Source of the DNA: Cantharellus purpuraceus
Lineage: Eukaryota; Basidiomycota; Agaricomycetes; Cantharellales; Hydnaceae
Direction of reading: 5' to 3'
NCBI GenBank assembly: GCA_025174535.1
Contig: JALBUN010000015.1
Location: 680,501 to 744,500, forward strand
DNA length: 64,000 bases
Within the stretch, counting starts at the first letter, position 1, and each line of letters opens with the position of its first letter. This document shows positions 47,184 to 59,703 of this stretch, piece by piece. The position numbers and the translations under genes are program-made. A model generated the notes under the pieces. That model was not told where the DNA came from and did not search any database. It saw only the letters and a program-made list of their open reading frames with translations.

Positions 47184-47783
47184 CTTCTGGAAAGTGGATC
47201 AGGTCGTCGTCGGTGGACAGGTCTCGATCTCCCTGGAGGTTAATGTGGCATCACATCTACTGGAGCGCGTTCGGAGAACAGCCACGAGTATGGTGACAGC
47301 GGTGCTTCATTGGTTCTTCGCGAGACAGAGCTTCAACGAACGTCAACGGGAATACTCGATGATGAAATGACTTGTATTCATTGACAGGTGACGTCTGTTG
47401 TTGTTTGGACCAAGTAGGAACAGGTTTCATCTTTGCGGACTGATATAGAGTTAGATGTGAACTGCTTACACTGTGCTTTTACGGAGCCATTGTTACTTTA
47501 TTGCTTGAATCATCATCGCACATAATATTTTATAGTACTGTCGATCATTGTATCTCGTAGTCCTTGCCTCAGGCTTCAGTACTCCATGGCCAAGTCGAAT
47601 TGCAGAGAAAATGTATTCAATGGTCGTATACAACAACCCTAAAGCGCCAGCACTTCTAGAGTAGACAAACATGTGGGCAAGACACTTGCCCACTTATAAC
47701 CATATGGCGCTACAGGCACCCCATTCAGCAAACAAACACCCATCCAATAATGGGCAAGCTATCACATGCATCTTAATCGGTGC
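47184..47783. other. intergenic between two 3' ends
   Basis: 600 bp between the convergent stop codons of MID1 and the first acyl-CoA synthetase. No gene seen. Confidence 0.55.
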
Positions 47784-50622
47784 TCACAGCCGGGCATTTG
47801 CATTCGTGTTATTTCTCCTCTCCCATTCTTTCACGAGTCGCTTTTGGATCTCCCGCTTTAATGTCTTGCCGGCCGCGTTACGCTCCGCTGGCGAGATGCG
47901 TGTCAGGGCCAAAAAAAGAGGAGCGTGCACACATGCACCTTACCTATCATCTCCGCCTGTATAACAATCAGAGACGGCACAGCGAATGCGGGGAGACTGC
48001 AAGATGTAAGGCAGACGTCAGATCGCCCTTTCTACTTCTGCTCCCACTCCCTACACAATCTGTCAATATCACTGACCTGGGTTTGACCTTCTCCAAAATC
48101 GCTTCCTCGGTCAATTTGCCCAACCATTCTCTCCGTGGAACCACCAGCGCACCCACGAGCTCGCCTAATCGCTTGTCTGGGATGCCAACAACGGCGCAGT
48201 CCAGCAGTCTAGGATCGGCGAATAATGCGTTCTCCACCATGACAGAATGCTATTTCCGGAAATGTGTGAATAATGAACGAAGAAAACATGCTTTTGGAAA
48301 CGAACAATATTCTCTCCCCCTCTATGTTGGACGAGCAGTGGCGTGAGACAAGTGGTCCTGTTGATTATGATAGAACGTACCGGATAATCATATCTTTCAC
48401 TTAAAACATTGATACCTCAGTTACTGAAGTCGAATGAATGATGTTGGCATGTACCTCTATCCTTAATATATACGAACCCTTCCTCATCGATACTCGCAAG
48501 GTCTCCAGACTTGAACCACCCATCACGGGTAATGACCTCGTCCGTCGCCTTTTGATTGTTGTAGTACCCACGCATGATAATGGGGCCCCGGCTAGATGGT
48601 AAATCAGAATATATGCCAAAGTGCTGGTGAAGGTTGGAACGCACATCCACAACTCCCCAATTTCACCAGGCGGAAGCACTCTATTGCTGTTCGGTTCAAC
48701 AATGAGGAGGTCCACTACGGGGAGAGGTAAACCTCTGAAGACATTGGATGTATATTACACCGTTGTTATGAGTTCGATCCCCATACTGAAAATTTGGTGC
48801 GACTTACGTGCTTCCAGATCTCGCAAGATAGTCTTCGCCTTTCGACCAAAGCAATCATAAGTGTCACAACCAAAGAGGAAACTGCCAACACTCACCCATA
48901 AATGACACTGCAATACAATTCGTTTCTGTTAAACCGTACCCTTGCTGGCTGCATTAGATAGAGGTGAAAGAAATGTCACAGACTAGTACGCCATACAGCA
49001 GGTTGAAGTAAAAATGTACGTACACTATGGCGTTTGGAAATTTCTTTTTGATCTCCAGAGGAAGAGAATCGGCCGCAGGGGCTCCGCCAGTACCAATGCC
49101 TTCGATGAGCGTATTTCCTGCAAGGGGATCAGACATTCCACTAGAGTACACGACATTGGGAATATGACAGATCCTGGAAAAGACATAAAGCTATTTAACA
49201 AAGGCATGTTACTAACCTGTTGCGCCAGTCTCAAAGATGTCATAAACTATGCTTGGGACGCCCACGGTCGCAGTTATTTTTTCCTCTTGAATGAGTTTGG
49301 CGGCTGAATATGGGTAATGCATTGATTTGCCGAAGATCAATAAGATATTTTGTACGCATAGATTTTGAAGGATTGAAGGTGGCACATACCTAACTCCTTT
49401 CCCCACTGTTATGACGATATAATAATTTGAAAATAAATGAACGTTTCTGAAAGTATATGGACTTTCCTTGCGCATTAAAACGACCTTGCTGCCTAGGGTC
49501 GTTGCGAAGAGCTTTAAATTGCCATGGAATAAAAATTGCATCAGTGGTGGAGAACACAGAAACCGTCTGCCTAACCAATTGACCAGTACAGGCAGTGACG
49601 TGAAAAAGTGGAACTGCAACAAGGTTTGCAAGTGCCTTCGTCTCCTGTGAGGGGCCTTGACCTAAAGGTGGGGGCACTGCAAAGTGACTGTTACGAATGT
49701 CCCTCAAGGGAAAGCCGGGGAAAGGATACTCGCAATCACCACCTAATCTGAGCTCCCTCCGACGGGCTGAGAAAATAACATGAAACGTGTTTGCAAGGAA
49801 ACCGCGCTGAGTCGAGAGAACGCCCTTGGGTAACCCTGTCGTTCCCGACGTGAAGAAAATCTAAGCGTTATGGGTAGGTCATGAAATCGAGAGCAATCAC
49901 TTCCTACACTAACCGTAGCATTGTCCTCAGGTAGAATTTCTGGCCCCTTTTGCCATGCTGTTAGGGATCCGGTATATGATGCCATAACATGCGACCATTC
50001 CCTGACACGAGAACCAGCCAGAGGCCTCGAGGAAGAAGGCCGGACAAGGATCACAGGCATGTGGAGCGCAGGTAGGTGAGAACTCAGAAGACTCATACGC
50101 TCCGAGTCTAGAATCATCACTTTCGGGGTTGTGAGATTGACACAATGCATGAATGGCTCAATCGGTAACCATGCATTGAAGGCAGTCGGAACTGCTCCCT
50201 GTTAGAATTCGAGTGTCAATAGTCGCAAATTTCGAGAGGCTGAAGTGAGTACCAGGATCGCCGCACCCCAGAAAGAAATGATCCATTCCGGATAATTGCG
50301 CATAGCAATCCCAACCCTATCACCCTTTCTGATCCCATAGACCTTCATGTGGTGTGTCAAGCACCGTTATCAAAGCTACATAATCATGACTTCCTACCTC
50401 GCGCAACAAACTGGCTAAGCGCTGCACCATGGCGTCCGCTTGGCCGTAAGTTGTCCGTGTGTCCTCAAATACGATATATTCGTCGTTATGTATTTCCTTC
50501 TTTTCGGAGACATTGACTCGCCAATGCACACGAAGAGATGGCCAGAGATTTTTGTAGACCCTGTAAACACGGTTATCAATCACAGCATGTTCCATCTCGT
50601 GGAGTTGGCCAGGTGCGGTCAT
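47784..50622 (-). CDS. AMP-forming acyl-CoA synthetase, copy 1 (PTS1)
   Basis: Adenylating enzyme of the acyl-CoA synthetase/4CL superfamily activating a carboxylic acid with ATP and CoA. The start (50620-50622) gives MTAPGQLHEMEHAVIDNRVY. Blocks in order: FEDTRTTYGQADAMVQRLAS, GDRVGIAMRNYPEWIISFWG, AVPTAFNAWLP, the P-loop FFTSGTTGLPKGVLSTQRGF, ITRDGWFKSGDLASIDEEGF (A8), RLLDCAVVGIPDKRLGE, and the catalytic-lysine motif ERNAAGKTLKREI. The end is NANARL: Ala-Arg-Leu is a permissible peroxisomal PTS1, also kept in copy 2. About ten or more introns. Chain-length preference cannot be read from the sequence. The 5' ~0.9 kb is identical to copy 2. Confidence 0.85.
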
Positions 50623-50712
50623 GATTGCGGTGCCTACAAGTGTGCATCAGCTAAAGCGACAAGCATAGAAAATGAGGATTACATTCTTGTAGAGACCTTG
50701 CGGGTTTCCATT
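49801..50712. repeat. identical tract shared with 57437-58346
   Basis: The two stretches read identically through exons and introns, offset by about 7634 bp, and include the start codon and ~90 bp upstream. Outside them, both toward the promoter and toward the 3' end, the copies differ at once. Confidence 0.85.
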
Positions 50713-51613
50713 CCATGTCAGACATTGCTGTAGATGTCCTGTATCACCTGTGAGTCCCATCTTATAACTGCTCGGAAATCTTCGTTCCGGTGTTGCACAT
50801 AGGACAACAACCGGAGGTCCCTTGGATGCGTGATTCCGTACGGAAAACTGATGGTGACCTAGCAGGTTAATATATGGCCCACCATAAATTTCCCAGCACC
50901 GTGACCGTTACATACGTCAGAACCCGGCCCAACTGTCGAAAGGGGCATATACGAATCGCTAGGCATCAGCCGAAATTACTGCTTCCATCTGGATCTGGAC
51001 GGCATTTTCACAGATTGTTGCGGAGGCCAATCATACCCATCCTATCCCTACAGGTAGAGAGCTTATGTACTAACAATTACACACATAAGTATCAAATATA
51101 TTCACTAACATATCATCTCATAGCATTACACTGATATGAGTATCTACAATAAGGCCAATAAATTGAAACCACAAACAAGTCAAGGTTCCACCATCATGCC
51201 AGCTCCCTAGACGCTGTCGGTTCCTTAAGATATCCGGTGTGTTCTCGCTGTTGTGCGGTCTTCAATTGGACTTACACTATCCTTGGCATAGCTTTACTAG
51301 CACTCGTTGGGATCTGGCATAACATGTACTCCAGTGTAAGAGAGCTATGCTCTCTAGTTGGAGAATGGAGATTATATGTTATTTGTTTATGTTTTGTTGT
51401 CATGGAGCCTTTGTATATAATAGATCACCCCATATATTCCAGATATGCTTTAGTCTCATCGATGCTGGACTCTGACCGCGTCGTGGTCTCTTAAGTTGGC
51501 AGGGGCAGATGTAACCCGCTGGCGCCAGATCCTGCCAGAAGCGAATTTCACCGGGGGTAAACAGTACTTGTTTCCGCGATGTTTCCGTCATATTGTGACA
51601 CTGTCACGTCAAG
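50713..51613. other. promoter region between divergent synthetase and dehydrogenase genes
   Basis: About 0.9 kb with no supported gene. It would hold the 5' regions of the acyl-CoA synthetase (minus) and the aldehyde dehydrogenase (plus). Confidence 0.5.
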
Positions 51614-53750
51614 ATGACCACGTCCCAAACTACTTTGATCCCTCATTCCCAAAAGCCACTAGTAACTCGTATATATCCCTCACCGGAGAGGCTCAGTGAT
51701 ACTATAAGACAAGCTAAGGAAGCTCAAAGGAAATGGCAAAAGGTTTCTTTGGAAGATCGCATCGCTATCGGGCGCAAGTTCATGGTGTGCAGGGTGTCAA
51801 GGTCAAAGCGGTACAATGCTGACCCATCATCCTATGTAGAGTGAATTCCAGGCACAGGTCCCTGAGATCACAATGGAACTCAGCAATCAGATGGGTCGCC
51901 CTGTGAAGTTCAATCACCTAGAATGCAAAACCATGTTAGCTAGAGCCGACTACTTGCTGAGTGTTGCACCAGCCGCGTTGAAAGATGTGGGGATTCCTGA
52001 TTATGACAAGTCCTCCAACAAACGTTACATACAGCGTGTTCCTCATGGTGTGATATTAGTGGTAGGTCAACATTCCGGAAGTCGCAACGACAGTGATCGA
52101 TTTAATACAAGATTGCTCCATGGAATTATCCCTTTCTGGTGACGGTCAACAGTGTCATACCAGCCATTATTTCGGGCAATACGGTCATTCTAAAGCCATC
52201 ACCTCAGACACCAGTGCGTTTTTGTAGTCGCATCACGCATTGATACTAAATTGCATGTTTGACCAGTTAACAGCGGAACGTCTTGCTGCTGCTTGGTCTC
52301 GCGCTGGTCTTCCTGAGAATGTTTTTCAGGTTGAGCACCTCTCGCCTGAGCTCACTGAGAAAGCAATCCAGGACACTCGTGTGAACTTTGTGGTCTTCAC
52401 AGGGAGTGTTAAAGGCGGTAAGGCTGTAGATTCTGCAGCAGCACGTGCTGAAGGATTCAAGGGCGTCGCTTTGGAGGTAAGTGACGAGGGTAGTTAGTGT
52501 CCACTTTGATATGAATGTCACCAAACCGTATAGCTTGGCGGAAAGGACCCTGCGTACGTACGCGAAGATGCCGACTTAGATTCTGCTGTACCCGAGCTTG
52601 TCGATGGTGCGAGTCCATTAGACGACCGATTCTTCTCTCTTTAATCCACTCGCACTAGGTGCCTTCTTCAATTCTGGCCAGAGCTGTTGCTCTGTGGAGG
52701 TTCGTTCACCTTAATCGGAATACCAATAGTTATCCATTTGGGAGGTAGAGGATATATGTCCATAAGGCCAAATATGATACCTTTGTGCAAAGGTTTGTAG
52801 AGGAGACAAAGGTATAGGACCTGCACCCTGATGGCTGTAATGGGCTGACACGTTACCCAGCAATATAGTTTGGGGGATCCCACAGATGCCAATACTTCAC
52901 TGGGACCGGTTGTCAGCGTAGCATCCGCCGAACGAATTCGGAAACAAGTGGCTGATGCAGGTTCGCAATTACCCCCTGTACTAGCAACAAATTGCTCAAT
53001 GCAATACTCTTGACAGTTGCTGCTGGAGCCAAGGAGCTGATTCCTAGTGCCCTTTTCCCCGCCGCAAAAGAGTAAATACATACACGCACTGGAATTCTGT
53101 AATTTCTCTAACGTCGTCTAGTGGTACTACATTCGTCGCTCCTCAGGTGTTGGTCGACGTCAATCATTGTGAGTGCTCTGCAATGCGATGCAGGACTTGC
53201 TGATGAGTGTCAAAAGCTATGGATGTCATGAAAGTCCGTGGTGCCAAAATTCAAGTGTCTGTAATATTAATATTATTCCCAGGAGGAGACATTTGGTCCC
53301 GTAGTTGGCATTATGAAGGTAAGGGATACTCTGCACTTTGTTAGCGATCAACACTCATTGTCTTATGATCAGGTGACGTCAGACTCGGAGGCCGTAAAAC
53401 TCATGAACGACTCGCCGTACGGATTAACAGCGTCCATTTGGACGGGTCCCCAGTCACAGTCAATTTTCAACGAGCTAGCTTCTGAGATCGATACAGGGAC
53501 TGTATTTCTAAACAAGTATAGCCTATATTCCTCTTGTTTTTCTTGAATAGCTGGTTTAATCTGCTTGACAAAAGGTGCGACTCTGTTGACCCGTCTCTTG
53601 CCTGGACTGGAGTCAAGGACAGCGGCCGTGGTGTCAGCTGCAGCGAATTTGGTGGGTAAAGTGATGTTCTATTTCAGAGAAGCCTAACACTGATGCTGTG
53701 AAGGCTACGATCAGCTGACCAGGCCAAAATCCATCTTTATCAAGGCGTGA
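51614..53750 (+). CDS. NAD(P)-dependent aldehyde dehydrogenase
   Basis: Oxidises an aldehyde to the acid, plausibly the substrate of the flanking synthetases. Start [20 protein letters not shown]. After splicing: [110 protein letters not shown] (catalytic Glu), [20 protein letters not shown] (catalytic Cys), [54 protein letters not shown], and [14 protein letters not shown]. The 52.7-53.1 kb part looks broken unspliced but resolves into three short exons with good ends. Around ten introns. The frame appears intact. Confidence 0.85.
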
Positions 53751-55325
53751 CGACACGATTTACGCCTTTGATTGAGTTCCAGAGGGGAGCCTTTGACCAG
53801 TGGTAGACATCCTTTGGGCATCGACGTCATCTGTGATATGAAGAGCGTCGGTTTCTTCTTCAGGAAAACATGTTTTGCTAGCGCCTCTTGGTGCGCATTT
53901 ATACGGATAGTCGTGTAAGTGATGCTCGATCAACGTAGCGCTATGACTTGGAACCTCGTGATTGAAAGTGATTTTTATACCCCCGGCTGGGGGGAAACAA
54001 GTTGAAGACCCGCTTAAACCAGGTTGCACAAAATATCATTTTGCCCCCCTGACAGTACCGTTCATAAACACACAGCAAGGTCTTCAGTTGATTGCACATT
54101 TAACTAGATGTATGGCTTCTGTCAGGGTCTGAATCAATTGGCATGAGTACAAAACTGCAGATCCATCATCATCATACCTCAGTGAAATTCTTCACCTCTA
54201 CTTCTCACTTTGCCAGCCCATCATTTGCATATGGGTGATAGGCACCTTAATTGAACTACTGTCAGTATCAGGACTTGAGATTGATGGCACTATTTTGAAG
54301 ATGCAAAGCCACTGCACTTCTTTGGTGAATGTATCCTGGCCAAACTCATTTTACTAGGATATTACTCACATGGAGCCTTTGGATGACAGCAGGGCCAGAT
54401 GACCTAGCTACTTTGAGTCATGGACCTCACAACAGTGTGGACAGCAACTCAATACACCATTGTCAAGAGTTAGGGGTAGCATTGAATGCCTGGATAGAAA
54501 GGCTGATGTCATGATCATAAATTCTGCCTAGGGGTAAGGTGAGGAACTGTGGATCCTGCTTTGAATGTGGTTTAAAGAGGTAAGTAATGCTCCAAATAAC
54601 AAGCATACAGTTGAAACATTGACACAAGTGATTATGTTTTATTATATGCTAATTTTGCAAAAAAATCTATTCTGAATAACTTCAAGATGATCCCCCTCAT
54701 GTGCATCACTGCAAAGACAAGGTTTCAAGTGGGTCTTGCATGTCATAGTCAACCTTCATATCACTAGGATACCATCTGCATGGGGTCTTCAGGACATTGC
54801 AGGGTCAAATGATCCCCAGCCATCTTCAGTGATGGACCTCACATTTTCCCTGACAGCAGTTCATTGCTCCGCTATCATGAGTCCAGAGTAGGATTGAGCT
54901 AAGTGACAGGAAAGACAGGGTAGAGGCAGGTTCATTGCAACATGCTCACTTCATGATACAATCTCCGTGTTCCATGCAGTGTAAAATATTTTCAACTCGG
55001 ATTTGTGCCTGACCGAGAAGCACAGATTAAACATATTGATTTCTGGTTTAACCCGAGAGGCACCGAAATCTACTGAACTTACACGAGAGAATTCGCCAGC
55101 AGCCGACCATAACCGAGTCGATTTTCACTGGGCTTCAGTACTTGCCGGGTCCAAATGAAGTGTACAGCAATGTTATATAAAGTACCAGTCGAAGCAAATG
55201 TGGGCGCGATGCTGAAACAAGTATGCTTGCCTGGACAGTAACCAGATAAAACGCTACCGGAAAGCACTCGCGTAGCAATGAACACATCCCCATCCACTAC
55301 AAGTTACACGAATCATATTCGACGC
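53751..55325. other. gene-free stretch with decayed direct repeat
   Basis: About 1.6 kb. 54330-54500 and 54755-54930 resemble each other weakly in direct order (TACTAGGATA...CATGG.. , TGGACCTCACA), rich in TpG/CpA, as in old transposon debris. No coding region is supported. Confidence 0.45.
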
Positions 55326-58256
55326 TCACAGCCGGGCCTTTGCCTCTGCCTTGTTTTGCCTCTCCCACTCTTTCGCGAGCCGCTTTCGGATCTCCCGCTT
55401 CAATGTTTTTCCGGCCGCGTTACGCTCTGATGGCAAGATGTACCGTCAGGACAAAAAGGAGTCCAGAGGCATGTTTCTTACCTATCGTCTCATCCTGGAT
55501 GACAATTAGGGACGGGACGGCGAATGTGGGAAGACTGCATGATGAAATATGTCAGATCACTTTTCCAGAGTCCCAGTTTAGGAACATGGGGAGGCCTCTG
55601 CTGAATTCCTAACACGATTCGTTAATTAGTACTGACCTGGGTTTGACCTTCTCCAAAATCGCTTCCTTGGTCAATTTACCCATCCATTCTCTTCGTGGAA
55701 CCACCAGCGCACCCACGAGCTCGCCCAATCGCTTGTCTGGAATACCAACAACAGCGCAGTCTAGCAGTCTATGATCGGCGAATAATGCGTTCTCCACCAT
55801 GACAGAATGCTAGTTCGCAAGCCGGTAATGAGTAAATAATAGAAGAAAGTATTCTTTTGGAAACAAACAATATTTTCTCCCCCTCTATGTTAAACAAGTC
55901 GTGGGTATGAGATACTATCACTGGGGTGATGGAACGTACCGGATAATCATATCTTTCACTGGAAGTATTGAAAAATCAGTATCTTATGTTGAAAATGAGC
56001 AAGGGACATTGCAATTTACCTCTATCCATGATATATACAAATCCTTCTTCATCTATGCTTGCAAGATCTCCAGACTTGAGCCAACCATCGCGTGTAATGG
56101 CCTCATCCGTCGCCTTTTGATTGTTATAGTACCCACGCATAATATTCGGACCGCGGCTATATGGAGAATCGGATATGTCCCAAAGTGCAACTAATGAAGG
56201 ATGGAAACGCACATCCACAACTCCCCAATTTCTCCAGGCGGTAGTACCCTATTGGTATTAGGTTCAACGATGAGGAGATCTACCACCGGGGGGGGTAAAC
56301 CCCTAAAGAAAGAAATGACAGCAATTTCTAAGAATAAATTAGAGAAACATGAATTTTATCGTGACTTACGTGCTTCCGGGGTTTGCAAGATAGTCTTCGC
56401 CTTTCGCGTTAAACGAGCTTGAGCGTTGAGAGACCACTTAGAAAACAGCCAACACTCACCCACGACTTGCACCGCAAGTGAGTTTGTTTCTGATAGACCG
56501 TACCCTTGCTGACTGCAGCGACATGAAAGTTGAAGTAATCAGCATTCCGTAGGCAAGTACACCAAAGACGGAAGCCCTATAAAACGTTTCGAGAAGTATA
56601 CATACACGATGGCATTTGGAAATTTCATCTTGATCTCCCGAGCGAGAGAATCGGCTGCAGGGGCACCCCCGGTACCCAGGCCTTCGATCAGCGTATTTCC
56701 TGGGAAGGGATATCATGTCAGTAACGGACGTTCCACTAAAATGTATGATTTAGGAAAAGAAACTTGGTAAGGATAATCCGCGGAGAGGCGTGGCTTGAGT
56801 TGCGAACACACAGTAACCTAATGAAGTAAAGACATGAGAGGGATTACCAACCTGTAGCGCTGGTCTCAAAAAGGTCATATACTATGCTTGGGACCCCCAC
56901 AGAAGAAGTTATTTTCTCATCGTAAATGAGTTTGGCAGCTGAAATATGCCGTTGCGGGAGACGAGACCAATAAGATCCTGTACACAACGGTTTTGAAGGA
57001 TCAAACGTGACACATACCCAATTCCTTGTCCCACTATTATAACAATCCAGGATTTAAAAGCGATGAACACTTCCGAATAAATCATTATCTATGGCTTGCC
57101 TTGCGCATTAAAACAATCTTGCTGCCCGTGGTCGTTGCGCTAAGCTGAAACGGCCATGGAAATAACAGAACGTCGTGAGCATGAAGAAAACGGGAACCGT
57201 CTGCCTCACCAATTGACTCGTACAGGCAGTGACATGAAACAGTGGGACTGCGACGAGAATCGCAAGCGCCTTCTTCGTCTGTGGAGGACCTTGGCCGAGA
57301 GGTGGAGGCACTGCGCGGTGACCGTTATGATAGGCCCTCAAAGAAAAGCTGAGTGAAGTGTACTCACAATCACTACCTAATCTGAGCTCCCTCCGGCGAG
57401 CTCCGGCAATACCGTTAAATGTGTTTCCAAGAAAACCGCGCTGAGTCGAGAGAACGCCCTTGGGTAACCCTGTCGTTCCCGACGTGAAGAAAATCTAAGC
57501 GTTATGGGTAGGTCATGAAATCGAGAGCAATCACTTCCTACACTAACCGTAGCATTGTCCTCAGGTAGAATTTCTGGCCCCTTTTGCCATGCTGTTAGGG
57601 ATCCGGTATATGATGCCATAACATGCGACCATTCCCTGACACGAGAACCAGCCAGAGGCCTCGAGGAAGAAGGCCGGACAAGGATCACAGGCATGTGGAG
57701 CGCAGGTAGGTGAGAACTCAGAAGACTCATACGCTCCGAGTCTAGAATCATCACTTTCGGGGTTGTGAGATTGACACAATGCATGAATGGCTCAATCGGT
57801 AACCATGCATTGAAGGCAGTCGGAACTGCTCCCTGTTAGAATTCGAGTGTCAATAGTCGCAAATTTCGAGAGGCTGAAGTGAGTACCAGGATCGCCGCAC
57901 CCCAGAAAGAAATGATCCATTCCGGATAATTGCGCATAGCAATCCCAACCCTATCACCCTTTCTGATCCCATAGACCTTCATGTGGTGTGTCAAGCACCG
58001 TTATCAAAGCTACATAATCATGACTTCCTACCTCGCGCAACAAACTGGCTAAGCGCTGCACCATGGCGTCCGCTTGGCCGTAAGTTGTCCGTGTGTCCTC
58101 AAATACGATATATTCGTCGTTATGTATTTCCTTCTTTTCGGAGACATTGACTCGCCAATGCACACGAAGAGATGGCCAGAGATTTTTGTAGACCCTGTAA
58201 ACACGGTTATCAATCACAGCATGTTCCATCTCGTGGAGTTGGCCAGGTGCGGTCAT
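55326..58256 (-). CDS. AMP-forming acyl-CoA synthetase, copy 2 (PTS1)
   Basis: Paralogue of the gene at 47784-50622, same orientation. It keeps the N-terminal MTAPGQLHEMEHAVIDNRVY, the P-loop FFTSGTTGLPKG, ITRDGWLKSGDLASIDEEGF, RLLDCAVVGIPDKRLGE and NAAGKTLKREI, and ends AEAKARL, again a PTS1-type Ala-Arg-Leu. The 3' two thirds has diverged from copy 1, including intron lengths and the region after the P-loop, whereas the 5' ~0.9 kb is identical. Some middle exons (57050-57360) are harder to follow, so loss of function cannot be excluded. Confidence 0.78.
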
Positions 58257-58346
58257 GATTGCGGTGCCTACAAGTGTGCATCAGCTAAAGCGACAAGCAT
58301 AGAAAATGAGGATTACATTCTTGTAGAGACCTTGCGGGTTTCCATT

Positions 58347-59698
58347 TCGTGACAGACATCGTGAAAGTAGTATGCAAGCTGCCAGTCCCATCTTATAACT
58401 GCCAGTGCTCGGTAACCCATCGACCCGGTGCTTGTCACCATCACGTGATGTTTTCGGGACTTATAGCATGCAGCAACCACTGGCAGAGGCGTGATGACCT
58501 TTGGCTACCAAAGCCACGTACTGAGACCCTTTGATCAGGAAGCCCCGGAAGGATAGACTGTGCACTTGGTTGCGTTCCTACGGTCGAAATCACAAAGTAT
58601 TCAACGCTGCGTTACTTTTTGAAGCGTAGTGAGGACGGCAGATCAGGAAGTAATACGCGGATCCTGTCTGCGCACCAGGCGGTGCTGATTAATAGCCGTG
58701 TGTTCATGTGATGCCCTGCTAGTGCTCCCGGGAATTCTTACATGTATCTTCCTTGAATAACACCATGAACGTTATCATAACTCCCGTGACCTGCCACTAG
58801 TGAGTTCACTGTCGCTTCCTGTTATATCTTCAAGAGGCGCCTGAGGAAGACTTACTCAAATATCCAAGATGGTAAGTGCTAAAAATCTTGGAAGGCCACT
58901 GTCGAAACGTCCTCTGAGGTAAACCCCAGTGAAAACCGTCTCTGGCAGAATTGGGCACCAGGTGTCCAAAAGGGTAGATCTGGCGCATCGGATAAGACAG
59001 TTGACCAAAATCTATTTTAAGGTCAAGTCTCTCGACACTTGCCAAACGCTTTCCGGAAACATGAACTTGATAAAAAATCAATGAATGAAATTTCTTGCGC
59101 GAACTTCACTTTGTCAAGAATTTCTTTTCTGAAAATGATACTATCAGGCATCAGGTAATTGACCAAAATCACTAAGTGACTCCTGAGACAATAAAAACAG
59201 TGTAAATCACTTATTTTTTTCTGATAAAACCTTGCATGAACATGTCAGCTTCAATAATATCAAGTTATATTGATAAATACTTTCGAAACTTAGGAATGCG
59301 CTGGGAAAAGCTGATGAACCACCTAGATGCACATTTTTCCGGCTGATTCGTCACGCATTTGTCACATACCCGTCACATATGGTCACTGCGGCAGATACAC
59401 AAGCCGTGTCAAAACTCAGGCCCTTAAACACTTCAAGCTCCACTTGATTCATGTGTATTGGGCCGGTGTCATGCTCACATCACGCTATGAATATTTCTCC
59501 CCCCGCATGTGGGAGGGGCTTGGAGAAATTTGCTACTATTTTTGTCCATGTGATATATTACTTCTATACAAAAAAAAAGCAGTCAAACAGGTGTCTGGAT
59601 TACTAAAGTGCATTTACCCTCCTCAGTTGCCTTGTGGCTATCATGCAGCTGTGGGTAGAGGGGCCAGGTACTTGTACCAGTACACACATATTTATTGT
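58347..59698. other. intergenic, nothing recognised
   Basis: 1.35 kb between the second synthetase and the LTR cluster. Short frames only. Sequence diverges immediately from the upstream region of copy 1. Confidence 0.5.
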
Positions 59699-59703
59699 TA
59701 AGT

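Noticed and set aside
52668..53110. Broken middle of the aldehyde dehydrogenase, suggesting a pseudogene
   Set aside because: With short introns removed, the pieces [25 protein letters not shown] and [15 protein letters not shown] join in frame, so the gene looks intact.
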